Source: Cryphonectria parasitica EP155
Lineage: Eukaryota > Ascomycota > Sordariomycetes > Diaporthales > Cryphonectriaceae
Reading direction: 5' to 3'
DNA: 64,000 nucleotides
Assembly: GCF_011745365.1 (NCBI RefSeq)
Contig: NW_024468914.1
Location: 2,626,001-2,690,000 of the forward strand
In this document: in pieces, positions 23,751 through 36,300 of the stretch
Numbering within the stretch: the stretch's first letter is position 1
Layout: every line of letters starts with the position of its first letter
Made by a program: the position numbers and the translations under genes
Notes under the pieces: generated by a model
The model's database searches: none
What the model saw: only the letters and a program-made list of their open reading frames with translations
Told to the model about the DNA's origin: nothing

Positions 23751-24095
23751 TCACCACTGCATTCCCTACATTTACAGAATTCCAGTCGAAACCTTCAGAA
23801 GAAGAATTCCCAGAAGCAACAACAGGCCCTGCGGAAACCACAGCCTGCACCTCAGCAGCCACACGCTCACGCTCCTCCTCCTCCAGGCCCTTGTTTACCA
23901 GCTTTATCCCCTTCTCCTGAAGGAAGCGCTATTGCTTCTTCAAACGAGATAAATGATCTAAGGACTCGGAAAGATAAGCTTAAGCATTCGCTAACTCTCG
24001 CTGGCATTTTAGCAGACATTCCTCCTCTTCTATCTCCCTACTATCCAGATGAACCAACTCATCAGTAATACGGGATACTGAAATGATATTATCAG

Positions 24096-24130
<35 letters not shown>

Positions 24131-24404
24131 AGAGAAAGAAAAATCTACAAGAGGATATAGAAATCCAGCCAGCATCACATGAACAACTCCGCTTGGTATA
24201 CTGAGAATAACTCTTTACTTCATTAACCATTTTGCACTGCACTCCTTCTTCCAAATACAACGAATACAGCATGATCTCGTAACTGGTAGACTCGATGTAC
24301 GAAAAACGCTTGAGACGACGGAAGTGCGGCTTTGAGAGAGCTACAGAAGGATCAGAAGCAGAAGAGAATTTGCTAATGCGGGAATTCAAGATTCTGTTCA
24401 ACAT
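23677..24404 (-). pseudogene. A1 antisense gene, variant N-terminus
   Basis: Starts ATGTTGAACAGAATC, 93 bp from the 3' LTR, like the other family-A copies. The first 90 codons are open and unlike the other copies (no six-cysteine pattern in this frame), then a T30 run (A30 on +) breaks the frame. The downstream part keeps the family tail: a coiled coil (LSRLKKQ, then EEEERERVAAEVQAVV), FDWNSVNVGNAVVN, LDFLESE and GAE. It meets pol tail to tail. No function is known; compare the better-kept copies in A3 and A4. Confidence 0.6.
24099..24128 (+). repeat. A30 homopolymer
   Basis: Thirty A residues within the A1 antisense gene (T30, Phe codons, in that gene's direction). Confidence 0.85.
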
Positions 24405-24497
24405 GACGAATTAGGAAGGCATGATCATGCATGCGAATAACTTGCCAGGATACTTACGGAAGATTATTAGGGATAACGATCAATAGAAGGGAGATAA

Positions 24498-24978
24498 TAT
24501 TATAATCCATCCAACATGCAGGTTATAGAACAGATCACGAGTAACAGGGACTAGGTATCCAGGACTTAACATCCTGATAAAGCATTGATTATATAATCCA
24601 GGGTTAGAGTTGCGGAAACCTAACCAATCAGACAGCAAGGCGATTACTTGTAATTACTGATGCTCAGTAATCAGTAGCAATCCAGAATAATCAGTAGTAA
24701 TCTGGAGCGATTACTAGCAAGCAAGAACTGAAGAACCAAGTATATAAAGGTTTATATTTCCTACTGTTAGATGGATTTCCTTCAGATAGTTCTTCAGTTA
24801 TTAATCTAAGTATTCAGTCTTCTATACTGAGTAGCTCCAAAGGCAGTGAATACTTGCATCGCTTCTTAAGACTTGTACAGTTCCGTATTCAAGGACTTGA
24901 TACTTTGATACTGCTCTTGTTAGCATAAACTCTCTTCGTATACTTAGGAATCTTCGGATTGCTGCAGTGCTCATTACA
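24498..24978 (+). repeat. A1 3' LTR
   Basis: 481 bp, same length as the 5' LTR and aligned end to end. It is more RIP-mutated at its start (TATTATAATCC for TGTTATGACCC). Confidence 0.93.
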
Positions 24979-25309
24979 GTAAGTCTTTCAAGTGCAATAC
25001 TCGCACTATATATACTGCTTAATTGCTGCTTCCTTAGCACTTTATCTAAGCATTCTTTAAAACTTAAAGCTATTTAATATAGATTGCAAGCTTTCTACTA
25101 GAGACTTAGTTTACAGCTAAGAAGCTTAGCATTCAGAATAGCATTTCTGCAGCTATAATGAATAATTATAGCTTTTCATTTTAAGAGTTGCTCTCTAGCA
25201 ATTCTGAAGCTATTATTATACTTTGCTCTACTGCTAAATATAGAAGAATAATTGATTTGCAATCTAATACTTAAGCAATTTTAGTTATTAAGCAGATATT
25301 CTATTTCAG

Positions 25310-26710
25310 CTCTATACTCTTGCTTAAATAGTAAAGAGCATATTCTTAAAAATAGAAGATATTCAGATTTACTGCTTACTTACTCTGCTCTTTCGCTTGA
25401 ATAGCAAAGAATATACTCTTAAAAACAGAAGATATTCAGATCTACTGCTTGTTTACTCTGCTTTCTTGCTTGAATAGCAAAGAATATATTCTTGAAAACA
25501 GAAGATATTTAGATCTACTGCTTGCTTACTCTGCTCTTTCGCTTAAATAGCAAAGAATATACTCTTGAAAACAAAAGATATTTAGATTTACTGCTTGCTT
25601 ATTCTGCTTTCTTGCTTGAATAGCAAAGAGTATACTTTGTTCTAGCTTAGCAATTCGAATGCTCTGAATCTCTTCTGAATGCTTCTTGCATACTGCTTAT
25701 ATACTGCTTGCTTGCTGTTTGCTCTAGCTTAGCAACTCAAATGCTTTAAATCTCTTCTGAATGCTTCTTATATGCTGCTTGCATACTGCTTGCTCGCTAT
25801 TTACTCTAGCTTAGCAATTCAAATACTCTGAATCTCTTCTGAACACTTCTTATATGCTGCTTGCATACTGCTTGCTTGCTATTTGCTCTAGCTTAGCAAC
25901 TCGAATACTCTGAATCTCTTCTGAATACTTCTTGCATACTGCTTGCATACTGCTTGCTTGCTATTTGCTCTAGCTTAGCAACTCGAATGCTCTAAATCTC
26001 TTCTGAATGCTTCTTGCATGCTGCTTACATACTGCTTGCTTGCTGTTTGCTTTAGCTTAGCAATTCAAATGCTCTGAATCTCTTCTGAATGCTTCTTATA
26101 TGCTGCTTGCATACTGCTTGCTTGCTATTTGCTCTAGCTTAGCAATTCAAATGCTCTGAATCTCTTCTAAATGCTTCTTGTATACTGCTTATATACTGCT
26201 TGCTTGCTGTTTGCTCTAGCTTAGCAATTCGAATACTCTAAATCTTTTCTAAATGCTTCTTGTATGCTGCTTGTATACTGCTTGCTTACTATTTGCTCTA
26301 GCTTAGCGATTCGAATGCTCTAAATCTCTTCTAAATGCTTCTTGCATGCTGCTTGCATATTGCTTGCTTGCTATTTGCTCTAGCTTAGCAACTCGAATGC
26401 TCTGAATCTCTTCTGAATGCTTCTTGCATGCTGCTTGCATACTGCTTGCTTGCTATTTGCTCTAGCTTAGCAACTCAAATGCTCTGAATCTCTTCTGAAC
26501 GCTTCTCATATGCTGCTTGTATACTGCTTGCTTGCTATTTGCTCTAGCTTAGCAACTCGAATGCTCTAAATCTCTTCTGAATACTTCTCGCATGCTGCTT
26601 GCATACTGCTTGCTTGCTATTTGCTCTAGCTTAGCAACTTGAATGCTCTAAATCTCTTCTGAATGCTTCTTGCATGCTGCTTGCATACTGCTTGCTTAAT
26701 ACTGCTTGCT
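25310..26710 (+). repeat. Tandem arrays of about 75 bp and 82 bp in C1
   Basis: First, about four to five copies of a 75-bp unit (TTGCTTGAATAGCAAAGAATATACTC core, about 25,310-25,640). The same unit is present twice in family-B pol and a few times in C2. Then about 13 copies of an 82-bp unit (TTGCTCTAGCTTAGCAACTC core) to about 26,700. C2 has only one 82-bp unit, so C1 grew by expansion here. Confidence 0.8.
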
Positions 26711-28373
26711 TGCTATATTCAAAGCTTGAAAGCTCGAAAATCGAAAGCTTGAAGGTTAAAAGCTTGAAGATCAAAAGCTTGAAGATCAAAGGCTTGAAGA
26801 TTCGAAAAGAATAGTAGTCTGATCGTTTGCTCTGCTCCTGCTTAGTATTAGCGCTGCTCCTAGAGAAAAAAAAAAGATAGAAAGCCTCGCCGGATTGCCT
26901 CCTTTAAAAGAGCCAGGCCTCAAACTGTCAGGTGGAAAGGTTGCAAAGGCAATGTAGCGAGGTCTTTTCTCTCTTTCAGGGGTATACAATCAGAATAACA
27001 TTGAGGCCTAAGGAGCTAAGTTCTGCTCAGCAGTGCTGATGTGGCTAGAAAGCTGCTTTATAGCTGCATATTGCTTAGTTATCCGTAATCCAGCTGGCTT
27101 AGCTGGCTCTGAGCCTTGCTAGCACAATCAGCCCTGACAATATTGAAGAATTTCAGCTGAACTAATATTAACAGAAAAGCATTATTCAAGCTTAGCAGAA
27201 ACAGATTTAGCATAGCTTTCAGATTTTTATATATAAAAGCTATAAGATAAACAAGCTAGCTATATATAATAGTACTCAGAAACTTCTTCAGAAATTCCTT
27301 ATTTATTATAAAGCATACTTCTTATACAATACTTCTTAGTTTATTATAAAATCTGAGAAGATTATTCTTATTGAAACTTGCTTTAAGAAAAATGCTCTTA
27401 TTTAATATAAATCTTCTCTTTATAATTATTTAGAATATGCTAATAATTCTAATATATATATTAAAGCTATTAAGAAAATATTTAATTTCTTTAAAGATTT
27501 TGAAAAAGCTTTTAAGAATATTTTTAATAATTTTAATAAAGAATATATAATAGCTAAGCAGTTAATAAACTTTAAATAGATTAAATTAATATTAGCTTAT
27601 ATAATTAAGTTTAGGTAACTTATTATATAATTCTTATAAGAAAATAAGAATCTTATTGAATATTATTATAAGAAACTTAAAAATAAAATTAAGAATAAAA
27701 TTACAAAGTAGAAATAATTTGAAAACTTTATAGCATTTTCAAATATAGCTATTAGAATAGATAATTATTTTTATAAATAATAAATAAAAAAGTTTAAGAA
27801 GAGAGAAAGCTAACTTATATAGCAATTGCAATCAAATATTAGCAAAAAGTTTCAATTCTAAAGCTAGAACAAAAACTTTCAACAGAATATAATATAAAGT
27901 AAAAATATTTATACTAAACTTATAAAATTAAATATAATTATAAGAAAAATATATTACTAGAATTATTATAATTATAATAAACTAAGCTATATTATATAAG
28001 ATTATTACTAGCTTAAGAAGTTTTAATAATAGAAACTTATTTCTAAAGAATAATAACTTAATATAATATAAGTATAATAATTCAATTAGCTAAGCAAAAA
28101 TATTCTCTTAAAGCAAATATTAGATTCTATTAATTATAAAAATCTCAGCTGAATATTCTGCTATAATAATAACTGCTTAATATACTTCTTAAGTAAGAAA
28201 AGCTTAGAATAATTTCCGAAAGCACTATGAAAAAAAACTAAGCAACTAGCAATAAGAAGAAAGAAACTAATCTACAATATAATTCTGAATAATAACAACT
28301 TAGATTGCTCTAATATCTTTAAGAAAGAATTAGCTTTTAAAGAAAATAACAAAGAAAGATATTTCTTGAAATA

Positions 28374-28819
28374 TGTAATAAGCACTGCAGCAATCCGAAG
28401 ATTCCAAAGTACACAAAGGGGTTTATGCTAACAAGAGCAGTATTGAAGTATCAAGTCCTTAAATACGGAATCTGTTCAAGTTCTTAATAAGCGATGCAAG
28501 TATTCACTGCTTTTAAAGCTACTCAGTATATAAGACTGAATACTTAGATTAATAACTAAAGAGCTATATACTGAATCTATCTAATGGTAACAAACGTGTT
28601 CTTATATATTCAGCTTTTTAGTATAGCTTATCTTAGCTTATTATTGATTCAGATGATTCAAGCTTACTGAATTATCTAATAATTCAGTAATCCATCTCTG
28701 CTGTAACTCTAACTCTAGGTTATATAATCAATGCTTTTATTAGAATATTGGATTCTTAATATCTGATTCTTGTTACTTGTAATCTGTTTTGTAATCTGCA
28801 TATTGAATAAATTATAACA
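28374..28819 (-). repeat. A2 3' LTR
   Basis: 446 bp, TGTTATAAT...TTACA on the minus strand, with the family core TTAGTTATTAATCTAAG and strong AT drift. Confidence 0.85.
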
Positions 28820-28911
28820 TCATCTCTCTTCTATTAGTCATTATTCTCAATAATCTTCTGTAAGTATTCTAGCAAGTCTTTTGTATATATGATCTTGCTT
28901 TCCTAATTAAG

Positions 28912-29526
28912 ATGTTGAACAGAATCAATAAATCTTGTATTTCCAAGTCTTATTCTCAAAAGATTAAGAAATGTAAAAGTCTTCTTTCTGCTATTCTTCA
29001 AAATTCCTTTATCATATCTTCCTATTTATTCTATAAGAATTAAAGCATTTCTTCCTGCTAGATTTCTCCTCTTGATTCTTCCTGTTATGCTAAATGCATT
29101 CAACTTAATTATTTCTGATGTAATGTATAGAGTATTAGTTCTTTGAAGCTGTATAAGATTGCTATTCAATATCAAGAGCTAGAGAATGAGTTGCAGGCTG
29201 CTAAGGAGAAGATTCTTTGATTGTACAAGTAGAAAAGAATATGATTTGAAAAGATAATGCATGCTATTCGTTGTAGCATTGATAATATGAAGAAGCTGAA
29301 TTGCGTTAAAGCTGAGAAAGCTGAGGAGGAATGTTGTTGTGCTGCTGCTATTGTATAGAAAGCTGTATTTGAGGAGTTAGCTGTAGTTGCTAGAGATTCT
29401 TTTTTTAAGGGATTTAACTGGAATTCTGTGAATGTAGGGAATTCAGTAGTGAATTAGTTAGATTTTTTGGAGAGTGAGATTTCTGAAGCTTCTGAATTTC
29501 GGTTCGGAGCGGAGCGATTATTCTAG
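28912..29526 (+). pseudogene. A2 antisense six-cysteine / coiled-coil gene
   Basis: ATG at 28912, 92 bp inside the LTR, runs 204 codons to TAG in one unbroken frame apart from point stops. The cysteine positions read Y-x2-Y-x7-C-x9-Y-x2-C-x7-C; each Tyr is TAT where A3 has TGT or TGC. The coiled coil (ELENELQAAKEKIL) and the FNWNSVN tail are kept. Homologous over its length to the A3 copy. Transcription would start in the 3' LTR, opposite to gag-pol. Confidence 0.7.
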
Positions 29527-32173
29527 ATGCTAGTTTCTTTCTTTTTCCAATACTTAGTTACTCTTTTCTGAGCATTCTCAACATTCTTCTATAGTTTCCA
29601 TGAATTTTTACTTGCTGAGTAATTCTTTTATTTGATAAGATATTCCCTTATATTGTTTATATCTCTATGCTTAAGAATCTTTTCTATCTTATATTCTAGT
29701 TTATTATTTTCCATTTCTGCTATATTATTCATTAATATTTCCTATACTGCTAATTTTAGCAGTAAGATATAAAAAACTGAATATATTCTCATTTCATAGA
29801 ATAGTACTAACTTATAATTAATTAGAAAAATCTATTACAAGATTTTGAATAGTTTTAACTTCTTATAATCAAGTTTATTGCTAAATTTGATTATTTTAAT
29901 ATTTTTCTGAAGTAAATAAGCTTTATCTTCCTTCTATAGAATTAATTTCTCAATCCTTTTAGAGTTTGCATATTATATTATTTATTCTTGAATGAATTAT
30001 AATTCTAATTAAAGTTTTTCTTAAACTTTCTTAATCTTCTTAACTCTTTTATCTGCAGCTTCTGCATCTACTTCTAGTAATGCTTTATAATAAGCTATTG
30101 GATTATATTTGTAGAATATAAAGAATAATAATTTCTTTATTATACTTATATCTACACTATTATATGCAAACTGTATAAGAAGCAATAAATTAATCTAATT
30201 ATTCTATTCTTGATTAATATAATATTAAAAATATTATTTAATAATCTAATTTATTCTTTCTATTTATTTATTTATTTGCAAGTAAAATATTATGAATATT
30301 CTATAGTATATTCTAAGCTATTTTATAAGCAAAATTCAAAACTTTAAATTAAACTTTCTATTTTTATTAGAAATTACTTCTTCTAATATGCTATAATTAG
30401 CAATAATTATTCTAAAGAATATATATATAAATTCCTCTGCTATACTACTTTTCTTATAGAGAAGAAAGTAAGTATACTTGCTTAATCTACAAACTATTAT
30501 TAGAATGCTATTATATTATATTTTAGTTAAGAATTCTTATAAGAAAAATAGCTTAATAATAAAGTTTAGATTAATGAATTGCTAAATAATTATAGATATT
30601 AGTAAGGAATGCAGTAGTTTATAAAGCTTATATTTTTCTGCTTTGTTTTTCTTATAGCTATTATATTATTATAAAATGTTTTCAATTCTTTTTCTAAAGC
30701 TTAATAGATTTTAGTATCTTTTAATATATTCATAGATTGCTCTAACTTTCTAGTATTCATATGCTAGTATACTGTATATATTCTTAATATAATTATCTTA
30801 TTCATTTAAAGTTATTAATTCTGAATTTTTCTCTAAAAATTCAATTCTAAGAGCAGCATTTAATTCTTTATATATATTAATAAGATTTTCTAATTCGTTT
30901 TAAGTAAAGATATTCTATATATTCGAGAAATCTGTATTTCTATAATCTAATCTTCTGCTAAAAGCATCTACTCATTCATTTTCTAAGCTTTTGTAATATA
31001 TGATTTTGAAATCAAATTGTAAGAGGAATTCTGCTTATCTAATTTATTGCTTATTCAAGATTTTAATTATTATAAATATAATCAGATTCTTATAATCTGA
31101 GTAAATTATAATCGAATGCTATATACTAATAAAATAGTACTGCTATTTCTTAAAAGCTTTTACTATTGCTATAAGCTTCTAATCAGAAATTCTATAATTA
31201 ATTTCTAAGCTATTTAATTTCTTTAAGAAGTTGCTTATAATTCTTAGATATTCTTAGTTATTTCGCTAATCAAGTTGTTTTCTGAATGTATATTCTAATA
31301 TATTAGTTTCAATCTTAAAAGATTTATAGAAATCTGCTTTATATAGAATTAGCTCTAAGATAATATGCTTGATAATCTTATTAAAAGCTTCTTATATTTT
31401 GAAGATTTATTTAAAAGATTATTCTTTTTTAGTAAGATTTGTAAGAGAATGTATAATCTAGCTGTAATTTCTAATGAACTGCTTATAAAAGTTAATATAT
31501 TTGAGAAAAGATCTAATATTTCTAATATTTCTAAGGATTAGCTAATTTCTAACAGCTTCTATCTTGTTTTTCTATAGTTTGATATATTCTAACTTGATTA
31601 TAAATTCGAAATAGTTAACTTTTTATATATAAAAATAATTCTTTGTAAGTTTTATAAGAAGTTTTGTATCTTGAAGCATTTGCAATATTATTTTCATATA
31701 TTTCCTATATTCTTCCAGTATTCAAGAGTAAATAAGAATATTATTAAGATATGCAATGATAAATTGATTTAAATACTTATATAGAATATAATTAATTATT
31801 TCTTGGAATGAAGCTAGAGTATTCGTTAAATCGAAGAGCATAATCAAATATTTATAGTATCTGTAGCATATTCTGAAAGCAATCTTTCATTCTTCTTCTT
31901 TCTTTACTCTAATTAAGTTATAAGCTTTTTTCAGATCTAGAGCTATAAATCATTATATTCCTTGTAATCTATTTTATAATTTCTTAATAAATAGCAATAG
32001 ATATTAGTTCTTAATTATAATATTATTAAGTTACTTATAATCAATATATAGCTTAAGCTTGCTATTCTTCTTAAGTATAAATAGAATAAGATATTCTGCT
32101 GATAATTATAATGATTATATATATCTCTTCTTGAGATTCTTGTTGAGATATTCCTTAAGCGCTTCTAGTTATA
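29527..32173 (-). pseudogene. A2 pol remnant, 3' part
   Basis: From right to left: reverse transcriptase (about 31,560-32,150, with YLNN at 31740-31751 for YxDD), RNase H, integrase (about 30,000-30,900) and chromodomain next to the antisense gene. Heavily stopped. Protease and part of gag continue after A3 and B1 at 39,563-40,152 and 47,465-47,934. Confidence 0.75.
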
Positions 32174-32610
32174 TGTAATGAGCACTGCAGCAATCCGAAG
32201 ATTCCTAAGTATACGAAGAGGTTTATGCTAACAAGAGCGATATCGAAGTATCAAGTCCTTGAATACGGAACCGTACAAGTCCTAATAAGCAATGCAAGTA
32301 TTCACTGCTTTTAAGGCTACTCAGTATATAAGACTGAATACTTAGATTGATAACTAAAGAGCTATATACTGAATCTATCTAATGGTAATGAACATATTCT
32401 TATATATTCAGCTCTTCAGTATAGCTCATCTTAGCTTACTACTGATTCAGATGATTCAAGCTTACTGGATCATCTAATGATTCAATGATTCATCCCTATT
32501 GTAACCCTAATCCTGAGTTGTATTGCTTAGTCAGAATGTTGGGTTCTTGATATCTGATTCTTATTACTCGTAATCTGTTTTGTAATCTACATATTGAATG
32601 GATTATAACA
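32174..32610 (-). repeat. A3 3' LTR
   Basis: 437 bp. U3 has a GATTCA-rich cassette (about 32,440-32,500) that differs from A1 and A4. Confidence 0.9.
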
Positions 32611-32702
32611 TCATTTCCCTTCTATCAGTTGTTATTCTTAACAATCTTCTATAAGTATTCTAGTAAGTCTTCCGTATGCATGATCTTGTCTTCCTAATTG
32701 AG

Positions 32703-33308
32703 ATGTTGAATAGAATCAACAAGTCTCGTATCTTCAAGCCTCGTTTTCGAAAAACCGAGAAACGTAAAAATCTCCTTTCCGCTATCCTTCAAAATCCTTT
32801 TATCATGCCTTTCTGTTCTTTTTGTGAGGATTGGAGCATTCCTTTCTGCTAGGTTTCTCCTCTCGATTCTTCTCGTTGCGCTGAATGCATTCAGCTCAAC
32901 CGTTCCTAATGCAACGTTCAGAGCATCAGTCCTTCAGAGCTGCGCAAGATCGCTATTCAGCATTAAGAGTTGGAGAATGAGTTGCAGGCTGCTGAGGAAA
33001 AGGTTCTTCAGCTGCATAAGCAGAAAAGAATATGGTTTGAAAAGATGATATACGCTATCCGCTGCAGCATCGATAATATGAAGAAGCTGAATCGTATCGA
33101 GGCTGAGGAGGAGCGAGCTCATATTGCTGCTAAGGTTTGTTCTGTGATTGCTAAGAAGTCTGCTGCTGTTGCTGAGAATCTTTTCTTTGAGAGTTTTAAC
33201 TGGAATTCTGTGGATTTGGGGAATTCTGTAATAGATTGATTGGATTTTCTGAGAGATAAGATCTTTGAGATCCCTGGATCTCAGTCCGGGGCGGAGCGAT
33301 TGTTCTAG
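32703..33308 (+). pseudogene. A3 antisense six-cysteine / coiled-coil gene (best copy)
   Basis: ATG at 32703, 92 bp inside the LTR; 201 codons to TAG at 33306 with four internal stops (TAG, TAA, TAA, TGA) and no frameshift. The N-terminus is basic (KPRFRKTEKRKN). The cysteine array is complete: C-x2-C-x7-C-x9-C-x2-C-x7-C, close to the fungal Zn2Cys6 (GAL4-type) spacing. A coiled coil follows (ELENELQAAEEKVLQLHKQK, then WFEKM, then KKLNRIEAEEE) and then FNWNSVDLGNSVID. Known: Zn2Cys6 plus coiled coil is the DNA-binding and dimerisation layout of fungal regulators. Inference: this may be a DNA- or RNA-binding regulator of the element. It could also be an unrelated zinc-binding protein. Confidence 0.75.
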
Positions 33309-36300
33309 ATGCTAATTTCCTTCCTTTTCCAATATTTAGCTATCTTTTCTTAAGCATTTTCAACATTTTTCCGTAGTTTCTACAAATTCTCGCTTGCTAG
33401 ATATTCTTTTCATTTAATGAAATATTCCCTTATACTATCTATACTTCTATGCTTAAGAATCTTTTCTATCTTATACTCTAGCTTATTATTTTCTACTTTT
33501 ATTATATTATTCACTAATGCTTTCTATGCTGCTAATTCTAGCAGTAAGATGTAAAAAACTAGATATATTCTTATTCTATAAGATAATACTAACTTGTAAT
33601 TAACTGAGGAAATCTGTTGCAAGATTTTGAATAGTTCTAACTTTTTGTAATCAAGCTTGCTATTAGATCTGATTATTTTGATGTTTTTTCGAAGTAGATA
33701 AATCTTATCTCCCTTTTATAGGATTAATCTCTCAATTCTTTTAGAGTTTGTATAATATATTATTTATTCCTAGATGAATTATAATTCTAATTGGAGTTTG
33801 TTCTGTACTTTCTTAATCTTCTTAATTCTTTTATCTGCAGCTTCTATATCTGCTTTCAGCAGTGCTTTATAATAAGTTATTAGATTATATCTATAGAATA
33901 TAAAGAATAGTAACTTCTTTATTATGCTTGTATCTATATTATTATAAGCGAACTGTATAAGAAGCAATAAATTAACTTAGTTATTCTGTTTCTGATTAAT
34001 ATAATGCTGAAGATACTATTTAATAACTTAGTTTATTCTTTCTGTTTGTTTATTTATTTGTAGATGAAATGCTATAAATATTTTGTAGTATATTTCGAGT
34101 TGTTTTATAAGCAAAGTTCAAAACTTTGAATTAAACTTTCTATTTCTATTAGAGATTACTTCTTCTAATATGCTATAGTTAGCAATAATCATTCTAAGAA
34201 ATGTATATACAAGTTCTTCTGCTATACTGCTTTTCTTATAAAGAAGAAAGTAAGCATACTTACTCAGTTTGCAAATCATTATTAAAATGCTATTATATTG
34301 CATCTTAGTTAAGAATTCTTATAAGAGAAATAGCTTAATAATAAAGTTTAGACTGATAGATTGCTAAATAGTTATAAGTATTAATAAGGAATGCAGTAGT
34401 TTATAAGGCTTATATTTTTCTGCTTTATTTTTCTTGCAGCTGTTGTATTATTATAAAATATCTTCAATTCTTTTTCTAAAGCTTAATAGATTTCAGTATC
34501 TTTTGATATATTTATAGATTGCTCTAACTTTCTAATATCTGTATGCTGATATGCTATATATATTCTTGATATAGTTGTTTTGTTTATTTAGAGTTATTAA
34601 TTCTGAATTCTTTTCTAAGAATTCAATTCTGAAGGCAGTATTTAGTTTTCTGTATACATTAACAAGATTTTCTAATTCATCTTAAGCAAAGATATTCTGT
34701 ATATCTAAGAAGTTTGCATCTTAATAGTCTGATTGTTTGCTAAGAGTATTTGCTTGTTTGTTTTCTAAGCCTTTATAATATATAATTCTGAAGTTGAATT
34801 GTAAGAGAAATTCTGCTTATCTAACTTATTGCTTATTCAAAACTTTAATTATTATAAATATAATCAGATTTTTATAATTCAAGTAAACTATAATTGAATA
34901 TTATATATTAATAAAATAATATTGCTATTTCTTAAAAGCTTTTATTATTGCTATAAGCTTCTGATTAGAGATTCTATAGTTGATTTCTAAGCTGTTTAGC
35001 TTTTTCGAAAAGTTGCTTATAATTCTTAAGCATTCTTAATCATCTTGCTAACCAAATTGTTCTCTAAGTATATATTCCGATGCATTAGTTTCAATTTCAA
35101 AGAATTTATAGGAATCTGCTTTATATAGAATCAGCTTTAAAATAATATGCCTGATAATTTCATCAAAAGCTTCTTATATCTTGGAGATTCATTTGAAAAG
35201 CTGTTCTTTCTTAATAAGATTTGTAAGAGAATATATAATTCAGCTATAGTTCTTAATAAACTGCTTGTAGAAGTTAATATATTTAAGAAAGAATCTAATA
35301 TTTCTAATATTCCTAGAGATTAGCTAATTTCTAATAGCTTCTATCTTATCTTTCTATAGCTTAATACATTCTAGCTTAATTATGAATTCGAGATAATCAA
35401 TCTTTTGTATATAAAAGTAGCTCTTTGCAGATTCTACAAGAAGTTTTGCATCTTAAAGTATCTACAATACTATTTCCATATATTTCTTATATTCTTTCAA
35501 TATTCGAAAGTAAATAAGAATATTATTGAAATAAGCAATAATAAACTAATTCAAATGCTTATATAAAATATAATTGATTATTTCTTGAAATAAAGCTGGA
35601 GTATTTATTAAACTAAAGAGTATAACTAAATATTTATAGTATTTATAGCATATTCTAAAAGCAGTTTTCTATTCTTCTTCTTTCTTTATTCTAATTAGAT
35701 TATAAGCTTCTTTTAAGTTTAGAACTATAAACTATTATACTTCTTGCAATCTATTTCATAATTTCTTAATAAGTAGCAATAAGTATTAATTCTTAATTAT
35801 AATATTATTAAGTTGCTTATAATCAATATATAGTTTAAGCTTGCTATTCTTCTTGAATATGAACAGAATAGGATATTCTGCTAATAATTGTAATAATTAT
35901 ATATATTCTTTCTTAAGATTCTTATCAAGATATTTTCTGAATATTTCTAATTATACTGCATTTAATCTGTAGATAAGGAAGAATTTGAGCTATTTTCCTT
36001 CTTATAGTAGGATCTTATGATTATATAAGCTATATTCTAGTAGTCTCATATTCAATTCTCCTTGAAACAGTTTCTTAAATTTATAGTATTCTCATAGTAT
36101 GCTTGCAAGTATTAATTCTGATTCATGTGCTGTTTCTGCTATCTGGAGGAATAATAAGTACTATTAAGCATGCTTCTTTTCATTCGTTGTTTTTAATAAT
36201 GTTTTTAAAAGCTTTAAGCATTCGCTTCAAGCTGAACTGAGCGCTCAAGAGCTTAGTTTCAAGGTTTTTCCTATATAGATTTGCAATCTACTTTCTAAAG

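Larger units (their letters stand above)
17075..24978 (+). mobile_element. A1, full-length family-A chromovirus, TSD GTAAG
   Basis: 7,904 bp with two 481-bp LTRs and TSD GTAAG at 17070-17074 and 24979-24983. It lies in the family-C element C1. Order: 5' LTR, primer-binding site, gag, protease, reverse transcriptase, RNase H, integrase with chromodomain, antisense gene, purine tract (AGAAGGGAGATAATA), 3' LTR. Differences between its LTRs are largely CA to TA and TG to TA, with some CG to CA, as expected of RIP. An unrelated 323-bp solo LTR sits in gag. Confidence 0.93.
16321..27139 (+). mobile_element. C1, non-autonomous family-C element hosting A1
   Basis: Direct 214-bp LTRs at 16321-16534 and 26926-27139 begin TGTCAGGTGG and end TCTGACA or CCCTGACA. 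The TSD is ATATT (16316-16320, 27140-27144). Without A1 the element is about 2.9 kb. The interior has the 17-bp and 37-bp repeats, then (after A1) a segment at about 24,984-25,640 homologous to family-B pol (B1 about 43,440-43,800), then an 82-bp tandem array. No gag, protease or reverse transcriptase is seen, so it must have moved with outside help; shared LTR termini point to family B. Confidence 0.85.
15417..28373 (+). mobile_element. A0, oldest family-A chromovirus, heavily split
   Basis: The LTR runs 15417-15430 and 15741-16173 (a solo family-B LTR lies inside). Internal sequence follows at 16174-16320 and, after the C1 insertion, at 27145-28373, where gag can still be followed. It is the most AT-rich sequence in the window. 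At 27964-28005 every Cys and the His of the gag zinc knuckle align with Tyr codons (TGY and CAY to TAY), a plain RIP effect. The left flank carries CTTAG (15412-15416). No 3' LTR is seen; the copy stops where A2 begins. Confidence 0.75.

Noticed and set aside
25310..26710. CRISPR-like array
   Set aside because: Direct 75-82 bp tandem units without unique spacers, in a eukaryotic retroelement.
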